NCBI GenBank assembly: GCA_022410635.1
Contig: JAJVDF010000449.1
Coordinates: forward strand, 34,016-98,015
DNA length: 64,000 bases
Direction: 5' to 3'
From: Tretioscincus oriximinensis
Taxonomy: Eukaryota; Chordata; Lepidosauria; Squamata; Gymnophthalmidae
A model generated the notes under the pieces. It had not been told where the DNA came from and did not search any database. It saw nothing but the letters and a program-made list of their open reading frames with translations. The translations under genes were made by a program, and so were the position numbers. Below, one piece after another: positions 24,401-36,200 of the stretch. How positions within the stretch are numbered: the first letter of the stretch is position 1; each line of letters opens with the position of its first letter.

Positions 24401-27400
24401 TACCTATCTATCTTCTTGCAAATTTCTTTGCTTTTGAACAACTGGGTTGGCTTCAGCTAAGGCCCGTAGAGGGCACTCACCACACTTCACAGCAGACACA
24501 TGAAGCCGTGAATGCCAATATCTCTCTTGAAACGCCAAAGCTCTTAACTTCTTGCATCACTGGGCCAGCAGCAACAGTCTATCTAGAAGGCCAGGCCTGG
24601 GAAGTAGGTTTACCGTGTAAAGAGGGAAGAAGCAGTAGGCAAAGGAAGAAGAGAAGACCACTGATCCAAGGTGGTTTTTTCAGATTCAAACCACCATTAT
24701 TTGATGGCAGGGGCAATTCAGGGTTATTATGAATAGAATTAAGCAGAACCACATTTATTCACACAGTTACAAAATTCTGCTTTATATAGTGTTACAGCTG
24801 CCACAATACAGACTGCTATCTAAAGCTCTCAGTGTGATCTGTCATGGAGTCTTTAGCAAAACAGGTAAGGAAGTCTTTTACATATTTTCTTCTTTGGGGG
24901 AAAGCTTCAGCATGCTACACGGACAGCTCAACATGAAGGAAACATTCTTATTTGTCCAGCAAAGGAGCTAGCAGCATTTTGAGACTAACTTGAGAAACGT
25001 GGTTGGCANAAGCTTTCGTAGAAGTAGACCTGTCTACGAAAGCTTATGCCAACCACGTTTCTCAAGTTAGTCTCAAAGTGCTGCTAGCTCCTTTGCTGGA
25101 CTTTCTGCTAGACTAACACGGCTATTTCTCTGAAATTGACATTCTTATTTGGTTATTTGAACCAAATCCTCACAATCCTTTGTTTACAGAGCGTAAATCT
25201 ATATATGTAATCCCAATAGACTTATCTTACAAGACTCAATGTTTCACATCTTCAGGTTATCAGTTTGTTTAGGTCATTAATCTTCATCCAGAGACTCAAG
25301 ACAAATTGATATAGGAAATTACGAAGCACCCTCACAACTCTTAGCATTCAGTTTTAATAGCATTACCTAGAGAATGGGTGATAGAGGAACTGGCTTCCAT
25401 CAGAACTCTGGTCAAAACTTCAGGGTCTCGATGTTCTGCTTCAAATAATAGTAACCTATTCAAAGTAAAAACAAGACATTGCATCTCGTAGTCTTTTGCA
25501 TATCTAGTAAGTCATATATAGAATATTACACCTTGTTTCAGATACACAGTTGAAAATTCAGAAAAATAGGATATGTAGTTTGGAAACAGGCAAGGAATTC
25601 TGTCCCCTTTAATATACCATCAGCTGTCAACTTGGGAAAAAGCTGCAAACTGGCCAGGGAGATCTGACATTTCTATTTTAAAAGGACAATGAATACGGGN
25701 TCAGACAAACACCAATGGCACTGTTCAAGTGTAATAGAATGGTGCTTTGTCCGGGATCTAACAAAGCTTGTAAGGTTAAAATCTTCTACAGNATTCTCAT
25801 TATAAAATGTCACATCAAGAGGTTTGTTTCAGGGCCTTAAAAAGGTCACTATCCTTCTTAAATACTTTATTCTCCAAAATATCTAATTAAATTCTGCAAA
25901 CTGATATAAAGAACTGGCCTATATTTACAAAAATACCTTTGCCAATTGCTACTTGTTTCCTTGCGTTTATCAATGAACAAGACTTCACAATGTTTAAACC
26001 AAATGTGCTTGTGTGATTTGATACAACAACAACAACAACAACACAAAGCTACAAAACATCACAGGAGACAGTCACCCAAGCAATCTTTCCAGTAGCAACC
26101 ATAAAATTACCCTTGGAAATAAGCCTTCATGGCTTGCAGCACTCCGAGTTGCACTTTCCATGTACTGAGTTTCAGTCGCTCACACATCAGTTTACACATG
26201 TCTTCTTGGTAACATCCTAAGAAGAAGAAAATTAAAACATGTTAGATAAGATTAAACAAGCAATATCATTCCAACCTTCGTATTGGGGTACATTCAGACT
26301 ACAATAGCAAGTTATAGCAAGAATACTTCATTTTAGAAGTATTCCAGAATAAAGCTTCTCTACTATAAGGACAAACTGCTTTGCCAGCATCTGCTTAACT
26401 GATATCCTGACATATACACCTTGGTATTTCAACAGTATAAAATACTAAGAAATGCATGTGCATTGGATACTGCATATGTGCACTGGCCATTTTTGTTCCA
26501 GATTTGGCTATGCATATTTAAGAAGCCTTGCTATTCAGCAGGATTCATGCTACCATCCATCCACAAGGAACACCTCATTATTACACTTACCTGTAGGGTA
26601 GTGTACCTGGATCTAGGAGGGTAAGTCATGCCTATACAGTGGGTTTGATCCTGATTAGCTCAGCAACAGAAGCTCCGCCTCTAGAAGACTAAAAAGCCTC
26701 CTAAGGCGGCCATATTCCCCAGTCCTTCTGAGAATAAAGACATGAAGCGTAATTGTGTACCAGGAAGAGGTAAATGAACCAACCTCAAAATTTATTAAAN
26801 ATATTCTGACAGAGAACAGAAAGAGTAACTGTCAATGTCACGTTATTATTTGGAAGGGACATGATAACATATGAACGTGAAACAACCAGGTAAGAAACGT
26901 TGAAACTAGAATGAGTACCAGAATAGAGTACATGAATGAGAAAAAGCCCAACCTGAGTTGGAGAGTCACACACTCCAGGAGCCATAGTAAAGAGAGGTGG
27001 GCGGCATGACTTACCCTCCTAGATCCAGGAACACCACCCCACAGGTAAGTGTAATAATGGGGTGTTCCTTTCTCTGGATCTTGGAGAGTAAGTCATGCCT
27101 ATACAGTAGGATGTACCCAAACACTAAATCATTGCCGCACTGGGTGGGACTATGGCTCATCCTCATCCAACACATATTGAAGAATTATCCTGCCGTAGTT
27201 GGCATTGTCAGGAGAAATCAAGTTTGTAGTGTCGAAGGAAGGTATTGGGCAAGCTTCACATTGCTCCCTCACAAATGGAGCGTATTGGGGCCCTGTTAAA
27301 AAAGGCTGCTGACACTGAAGCTGACCTTGTGGAGTGGGCTGATACCCTCATCGGAGGAGGTTTATCCTGTAGGGTGTAAGTTAAGTTAATGACCTCTTTT

Positions 27401-30400
27401 AGCCAAGCTGCAACCGTTCTGGCCTTGGCTTGTGCCCCTTGTTTACATCTATGGGAAAGAATGAACAGGAAATCTGACTTTCGAAAAACTTTGGTTCAAG
27501 AAAAATAAATCAGAACCGCCCTGCGTACATCTAAGGTATACCAATACACTTCCTGCTGATTGGATGGGTTAGGACAAAAAGAACAGAGGGTTATCTCCTG
27601 TTGATCATGAAAGGAAATGGACACTTTAGGCCTGAAACATGGCTCAGTACGTAGAACCAGAGCTCCCCTGTTTTTTTTTGAAACATTAGGGGAGGATGGA
27701 TAAGGTTGAGACTTCTGAAACTGCGAGAAGAGACAATGGCCACCAGAAAAACAACCTTAAGGNTGCAAAGTCTCAAGGATGCCTCTCGCAAGGGCTCAAA
27801 GGGGGCCTTGGTGAGGGCACGCAGAACCACATTCAATTTCCAACCCAAGAACCTGTGTTGGACCGGTGNGTTCATTGTTCTTGACTGCCCTGAGAAACTT
27901 AACTATGTATTTGTGGGCGGATAAGGGAGAGTTTGAGGTGATATCCAGCACGGAAGCAATGGCCGCCACTTGTCTGTGTAACGTACTGGACCTTAGGCCC
28001 AACTCACGGCCCTGTTGAAGAAAGATCATAACTTCCTCGGGACCCAGTGAGAAGGGATCTTCACCCATGGGCAGAAAATCTTCCAAACCCTTCCAAAGAC
28101 AGAATGGAATGTCTTTTATCCTGGAGTAGGGTGGATATAACAGTCTCTGGATACCCTAAGAGTTTATACCCCACCCTCTGGCCCTCCAAGCAGTTAGATT
28201 TAGCCAGTTGGCTTCAGGGTGGACAAACTGGCCACCACTGTGGCATGCATAAGGGTGGGTCTATGGCCAAGGTCTTAAGTACTGAAAACCATGGTCTCCT
28301 TGGCCAAAAGAGAGCCACAACGATTACAGTTGAGCAGGATTCTCTGAGTCATGCCAGAAATTTCATGAATATTGGAAGAGGAGGGAAGGCGTATAGGAGC
28401 CTGGGGGGTCAAGGGTGCGAAAGGGCGTTCACCCCTTCCGCTTCCTCCTGGTAGTGTCTGGACAGGAAACACAGTACTTGAGCGTTCTGGTTGGATGCAA
28501 ACTAGTCCATGTTTGGAACACCCCACCTGTTGGTAATTTTTGTAAACAAGGCAGGGTGGAGGCTCCACTCTGTATCCNGAAGTCTCTGCCTGCTCAGGGC
28601 ATCTGCTGTGACGTTCTGAGACCCCTGGAGATAAATAGTAAATAAAGATAAAATGTTAGACTCTGCCCACTGAAAAAGATGAGCTGAGAGCTCCATCAAA
28701 TTGCGAGATCTTGTTCCTCCCTGTCTATTCACATGGGCCTTGGCTGTCATGTTGTCTGTGTGTACAAGGACATGTTTATCCCCAAGTAAGGTGGCAAGTG
28801 CGGCGAGAAAAAGTTTTAACTCTATCCAATTGATAGAGTGAAGTAAGTCTGAAGGAGACCAAACACCCTGGGCCATTCTACCTAGACAATGACCCCCCCA
28901 AACCGGTAAGAAAGGCGTCTGTGGTGACCACTATGTGATTGGGAGGGATAAGGGGAGTACCCTTCAACTACCATTTAGAGTCCAACCACCATGAAAAGGA
29001 GTGATGTAAGGAAGTGGGCAGGGGAACCTGCCGAGGGGTCCTACAAATGATGGCATCCGTGTAGGAGAGCAAGACCCCTTGCGAGGAACCTGGCCCAAAA
29101 AACAAGATAAAAANGGAGACCATTTTGCCCAAAAGGGAAGTTAAGGCGGTGAGGGGAGCTTGATGAAGTTTCTGAATGGCCCTCACCATCTTCTGCAATT
29201 CTGGAATCCTGGCAGGATCTGGCCCAAGTGTCCCATGGCCAGTATCACAAATTGCTCCCAGGTGGAGAATAACCTGATCAGGGAGTATTGAGCTCTTAGC
29301 AAAGTTGATTAGGAAGCCATGTAGACAATGTAAGGCTTGTGAAAGGTCCCCGTAGGCCTGAGTTACAGACCTGGAGGTCAAGAGAATGTCATCCAGATAA
29401 GCAAATAGAATGATGCCCTTCCCACGTAAACAGCCCATCAAGAAGTTGATGATTTTGCTTAAGACACGTGGCGAGGAACTCATTCCAAAAGGGAGCACGA
29501 AAAACTGGAAATGCCGGCTGCCCACAGCAAAACGGAGAAAGCGCCTGGACGCTGGGTGAACAGGAACGTGTAAGTAAGCATTTTCCAAGTCTAGTGAGGT
29601 AAGGAAACTGTTCCTCGGGCCGAAAGGGCTGCTGTTTGAAGGATGAAAAATCCCATGATGGACGGTAGGATTTCTATTAGAGGGGAAAAATAGATGGTAG
29701 CCCCTCTTGTATTGAAGGTATCAGCGGTCTTTACCTTCGGAACGGGTCTGAGATGCCACCTTTTTCTTGTTCTTGTGCTCCGCCAGGGTCTCTTTAAGCT
29801 TAGGAATGCCAAAGAGGATAGCTACTAGAAAGGGGGCCGCCATTAGATTGGCCTTGGCCTGCTTATCACTACTCCAAAAAAATAGCCAAAGAGATCGCCT
29901 AGTTGCCACGTTTAGGGCCATAGCCCTGCCATCCAGTAGCATCAGATCCAGAGAAACATCTGCGGAGAGGGCCAATACTTGTTGGATGAAGCGAATTGGC
30001 CGGGCATACACTGGAGGTAAGGCAGGGCGGAGGTAAGGCAGGAGGAGAACGTCAGCCCACTTGAAGGCAGCCCTAGAGAAAAGTGCCATATTTGGGCTGA
30101 GAGGGAAGTTGCTTTGAAGGCCCTTTTAAGAAAGGTATCCATCTTCCTATCTAGTTCTCTAAGGGGGGAATCCCTATCCTTGGGGGCTGCCAAATGAAAC
30201 AATAAGGCAGTCACATCTGCGTCCGCTAAAGGGGTCTGCCATATCTTGCGGTCCCCCGTATAAGATCCAAACAATTTATGTAGCATAAAAGGAAGTCTCA
30301 CTTCTTTAGTAGGAGCCTGCCATTCCTTCAGTAAAATNTCTTTAAATGAAGCAGGAAAGGCTGGGCTAGGTGAGGAAGCCTCGGTTGGAAGCATCAAACT

Positions 30401-33116
30401 GGCTCTTTCCTTGGCCAATTTGTCAGATACTGGGTTACCCTGTCTCAGGCTAAGAGTAGCCAGTATTTTTTCCAGTAGCTTGGGAAATAGTTCAGGCTTA
30501 AAGAACCAGTATGCTGGTTCCTGATGATCTTCCTGTTCCTCTTCCATAGAGGAGTCCGAAAACCAATCCTCAATTGNCCTACGAGTGTCCTCATCGTCCG
30601 CTGAAAAGGGCTCTGGTGAGGATGGTCGAGGAGAATAAAATAGATCCGGAGAAAGCTCACGTTTCTTCGAAGAATGGCGGTGGTGAGATTTGTAGAGAGC
30701 CTTGTCGCGGTGGGCTGGAGGGTGGAGAAGCTGGCGGCTGCCATGGACACGAGCCACTGCTTCCCTTCCCTGGTGGCGGAGCCGGCAGTAACTGGCAAGG
30801 CTTGACCTGGTTGCATGGCTTGAACACTTCCATGTCGCCGCACTTGCGCTTAGCTGACACGGAACTGTCTTTGTTTTTCTTCAGGCGCGCTCCTGAGGCA
30901 TCGGGGGATGTTACCCCTTTCACGCCTTTAGAGGAGTCTGGGGCGCCTTTGGATGACGTCTTAGAAGGGATGTCTTTATGCTTCTTGGATCCTTTTGATT
31001 TGGAGTCGCCGTCCCCAGAAGGTGACGTAAGCCCATCGCGCTCGTTCTTCTTTTGGGTGACCCCAGCGTCCACTTTAGATCTGGTCTTGGCCTTTTTGGC
31101 AGGCTTTTTTGACCGGTCATCCCCCTTCTGTTTAGGAGCTACAGAGGACTCNGAAAAGGGAACCTCAAGCAGAGATGGAGCCGGAGAACAAGTGCTGTTA
31201 CAAAAAGGTCCACTCGTCAGACCCCTACCCAGACCGGTATGAATAATGGAATGGGATGGGGAGAGTCGGCTCCAAAAAGGCGGGTAAGAGTGGAATTGGC
31301 TGGATGATGCATATTGTTGAAATACTCCAATACCGCCTGACGGATCTGGATGGAGAAGTCCAGTCCTGCCTCCATAAGGAGAGCCCCTGCCCCAATTTCT
31401 ATATTAGTCCCAATCTCTTCTTGATCTGCCATGCTGACAGGTGATCCGGGAACCACAGAATCAAATAGAGAAGCATCGGGGGCAGGGTCCCNGTCAGCGC
31501 ACTCAAAACCAGCACCCCGCTTGGGGTGAGGGAGGACAGCTGACACCTCAGAAACCTCAAACCGCTCAGAAAGGGGGAGGTTGAGTCTTTGAGGGGCAGT
31601 ACAAACCGCTTGTAGGAAGGAGTCCGTTAGCTGCTTGAATTGGTTCAGCTGAGCTGACGAAGGTCAGGAGGCAAAGAAGACCCAAATCTGCGGAGGAGTG
31701 CACAGAGAGGCTCTCATAATGTTTAGTTTTTGAGGCTCTTCTGAAGAATCTGAAGACAAAGAAAGAAGGACTATGATGAAGCTTCTGGCTGAGCAACAGG
31801 AGGACTGGGGAATATGGCTGCCCTAGGGGGCTTTTTAGTCTTCTGTTGCTGAGCCAATCAGGATCAAACCCACTGTATAGGCATGANTTACGCTCCTAGA
31901 TCCAGGGAAAGGTAGATTTTCACTCTATTTTTGGAAATCCTACTATGAGAGGTTTTACCTGAACAAACATTCACAAAGATGGTTTGGACACTTTCTATCT
32001 GTTAATGAAAGGAGGAACGTTCAGCATGGATAACATAGGTGGTGCCAGATGCACAAATAAAAAACTTGCTTAGGGGCCAGATTCCCCAGTACTTCTGAGG
32101 AAGCAAAAACTACCTTTTATAGTATGTTGAGATTGCATTTAACACATCTGGCACAGTAATGCCTTAAACACACTTTTTAAACCCTGTCTTGATGGAGTCT
32201 TAACTCTTCGTACACAATTACACTGTGATTACAAAAANTCTAGTTGTTCAAACACACCAACGTTTTATACCTCACCCAGCACAAAATGAGAATATTGCTC
32301 ATTTTGCACTGCTGAAGATAGGTCAATCTGATGCCAATTTCCTTTTTTCATCCTAAATCTTTTCAAATAATTTGCCCTTCTTCCAAATAATTTTACACAG
32401 TGATCTGCAATATAATAATTCCTGGAAATGCTTATTACAAAAGGAAGAAATGCCTCTAGATTTACTGGTTTCAACCTACGCTGAGTTTCTGGGTTTCGTG
32501 GCCATGCTTTGCCCAAGCTCTCAAAGGCACAGAGGAGAGAATCCATCTTGAGTTCCTTCTCGTTTTCATTCTCATCTTCTTCATCATCATTATGCGATGA
32601 GTTGGGCCCCATATTCTCAGGACAATTCTGTAATGATACCAGAAAATATGAGTGAAGAGCAGGAAAATATTCCAGATGAACATGGGTCACCATTTACTTT
32701 TTTTTTTACTTTTTAACCTCCTCCCACCTCTCCCACCTACTGGGGCAATTCTTAATCTTAGTTTCATAGCTTCGTTCTTTGTGTCTCCGAGTAATTCTTA
32801 GCTAACAACTACTTAACTAACAACTACATTCTCTAAGTTTCTGCATGGGAATTAGTTTGGTGAAGTGGTTAGAGTGTTGGACTCTTATCTGGTAGTCTCC
32901 CAGTTTGATTCCCCACTCCTCCATGAAAGCCAGCTGGGTGACCATGGGACAGTCACAGTTCTTTAGAACTCTCTTGGCCTCACAGGGTCTCTGTTGTGGA
33001 GAAAGCAACAAAAGCTACGTACACCACCCTTTGGTTAGTCGCCTTAAGGCCTTTGGGTATAGGGCGGAATATATGTATAAATGATAATGATAATGATAAT
33101 AATGATAATGATGATA

Positions 33117-33202
<86 letters not shown>

Positions 33203-36200
33203 TTGATGTATCTATTACTATATAATATTAATTATATGCTCATACAGTCTCTGGATTGTCTATTTTGTATTGTCTTTCCAGCCTCATACTAGAATAGTCT
33301 GAGCACAGGCATTACCTTATCTATTAGCTCTTGCTTACATTTAACACATTAAGAGATTCTTAAGAAATAGAATAATCAGATAGAGGCACAGGCTAATGCA
33401 AGGGATAGAGTCGTGTTCTCCCATAGATATTTCTGAAAAGAAACTAGACAGCCAAAACAATAGGCAGGATCAAATAACTTCCAGGGAGAAATAATCAACA
33501 GCCTTAATAATCCATACACTTTAATTTGTGTGTTAGACTAAGAGAATGAAGAACAGCAAAACACAGTATTTGTAGGTAAAATTCTTCTGTTTTCTCCTTA
33601 GCTATCATTAGTAGGAGTGGAATGAGCCAATATGAGTAGTTTACAGACTGTTTATGTTTTCATTTTGTACAAGCAAAGTTTTCAAGTGAAATGATTGGTA
33701 AGTTACCTTTTTTATCAGTGGAAAGAGAATGTCTGCTATTTCTTGGAATCGATTTTCCTGCNTGGTTTTAAGGACATCTGCTGTGCACCGAAGAGCCACA
33801 ATCTTGTACCGGAGATTCTCTTTGCGGCACTCCTTAAGCATGATCTGAAGGATCTCACTAACACTGGGTTGGTTGGGAACAGGCTTTTGCAACTCTGTGC
33901 TGAAAAGATTAAGAGTAAATGAGAATTCATTGTTATTAAACCAAAGCAAGTGTTATGCCAGTCTTCAGCTGTGACATTTTTATTNCATCTTACATCTGAA
34001 GATCTGAGTTGGGTTACAAATATAAACAAAATATACTATACAATATAAAGCAGCAGAACTAGAATACGTTCACAAATTCCAGTCCATAAACAAGGGACTG
34101 AATAGAGACAATTGTTTCCTGGCACACTATATATGTTATAACACAAGCTAACTTCCCAGCCTCCTGAGGGCATTCTTGGACTGATTTGTTCTCCACTNAT
34201 CTGAATATTTGGTCGATGCACATTCACTCAGCTGCATCTCTTTCCTCCATGCATTTTTCTCCACTTAAGAGGATTAACTTCTGCACTTTAGCTGATATTT
34301 TTATCCAGTTAATTCCCCATACCACATTTACATGTCCTTTGCCGTCTCCTACACTCAGTTTCTTACAAAGTCTGTTCCTGACATTGGTCCCCTAACAACT
34401 GAAAAAGTAGACGAGTCTACAAAAGCTTGTACCNCCTAACCTTCTCCTGTTAGTCCTGTTAGTAAGTGCTGTTAGCCCCCTTGCGATACTATTCAATACA
34501 CACACTAAAAACGGTTTCTGCATCTAAAGATCAACATAGAGATGTCCTGAATATAGTATATGTGCCTGGCAACTTTAGAAACATGCTATTTTATAATCTG
34601 GAGGCTATCACTGAGAAGACTCTAATCCTGGTTCTACATCTTTAACAATTTAAGTTGTTGTTGGTTCAGTCAAAGAAAGCATCTAAAAGTATAGGCAGGT
34701 CAATAAGAATGCAAATTTATTACTTTCTAGGTTAAAGCTATCCATGAAAACAAGTTCCATTCTTTGTTGAAAATTCAAATATAATTCTAAAATAGGACTC
34801 ACATGAACATTAAAATATATTAACCTGTTTTCATGCATAACTTTAACCCATAGGATCCTAAATGGCTTGAGTCTCAAATCTAAAATATCTTTCTTTTTCT
34901 GAATTTCCACTTTGGGGTTATTAATTTGTTAAGTTGCACAACATTNTCTATGTATTATTTCAATAGTTACTTCACTTTGTATTTAGCAAGCTAGTTTTTG
35001 GAAAACTGTCTATCAAAGGCTAAAGAGAAATACAGCAATTAGACTTGAAACATGACTATTTAAACGTTTTATAAATGTATGCTTATTTTTTGTAGTTTTC
35101 TTGATCTTTAGATACTCATCCTGGGACCAATGGTGAAGGGAGAGATATAAATCATTTTAGTTAAATAAATATTTTTTNAAAAATCCACATACATGCTTGT
35201 TTTAGAGTTAGATTCAACTACAAAGGGTTTTCTTCCATATTACTGCATAGTATTCTAATTTGTATTTTCTAAGGTACTCTATACTCTTCTCCATCGCTAA
35301 CACTCTCACTCAATATTTCATTCTTTATCTTTTAATATTTCTTTTTCACAGATGAGAAACATGTAATTCACTGACTTAATTAACAGAGCTTTATCTCTAA
35401 TCCCAGCAATATTAACATAATCCTCTGAGTTTTCCATTACAAATAGAAACTTAACATATCTGAATGTACTTTATAAATTGACAAAAATTTAAAAGTCTAC
35501 TTCTTTAGTAGCTCATGCTGTTTATTATGAAACCTCCAATGTGGCAATGTAAGACCACTTACAGACTTAAGGTATAAAGAAAGAATAGCAGACTTTTTTA
35601 CCTGCATGAAGAGACAACACTAGCAACAGCTNTCAATAACTCCTCCTACAATGGAACAAGAAAAAATAATAATCTGAGGACATTATCTGTGCAGGACAAA
35701 ATCTTATTATCTGCATCATGTCTTAAGACCCTGTATTCACACAACAGCAACACTGTTTAAATAATGTGCGCTCACTAAAAGTGCAATGAATTAGAAATGT
35801 AAAACAAAAAAATGTATTGGCATTTGTAGAAAGTCTTAAACATCAAACAGGGACATTTGGGAAGCTCCATCTTAGAAAATCCTATATAAACTGATCCACA
35901 TTGCCTAGGCTCATGAGTAGATCAGAATTTAAGTTACAGTGGTACCTCGGTTCTCGAACACAATTCGTTCCGGCAGGACGGTCGAGAACCAATTTGTTCG
36001 AGAACCGAAGCAAGGCGCNCCGGGCCGAAAAAACGCACACTGATGACGTCAGCAAGGCGCGCCGGGCCGAAAAAACGCACTCTGATGACCTCAGCAAGAC
36101 GCGCCTGGCCGAAAAAACGCACTCTGATGACNTCAGCAAGGTGCGCCTGGCCGAAAGAACGCCGAAGGAAGTTCGAGTTCCAAATCGGTGTTCGGATTCC

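Larger units (their letters stand above)
26565..31912 (-). mobile_element. DIRS-like YR retrotransposon D (subfamily I), degenerate
   Basis: A full-length DIRS element in the ECPAS intron between exons 18 and 19, sense to ECPAS. The terminal inverted repeats (about 26605-26740 and 31780-31905) share the TATACAGTGGGTTTGATCCTG block. The internal complementary region (about 27000-27110) joins the complements of both ends near 27066-27070, with a 4-bp AAGG overlap at the ends. The gene order is Gag, RT, RNase H, methyltransferase, YR. It belongs to the same subfamily as B. Confidence 0.88.
32628..33706 (-). other. ECPAS: ECPAS intron between exons 17 and 18
   Basis: Non-coding. It contains the family-a SINE and its microsatellite tail (32845-33202). 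The rest is A+T-rich without recognised features. Confidence 0.6.

Noticed and set aside
32996..33292. A frame with a long poly-Asn/Asp run
   Set aside because: It is translation of the SINE tail microsatellite.
36013..36165. A CRISPR-like repeat array
   Set aside because: The units are contiguous tandem repeats inside a eukaryotic MITE, without unique spacers.
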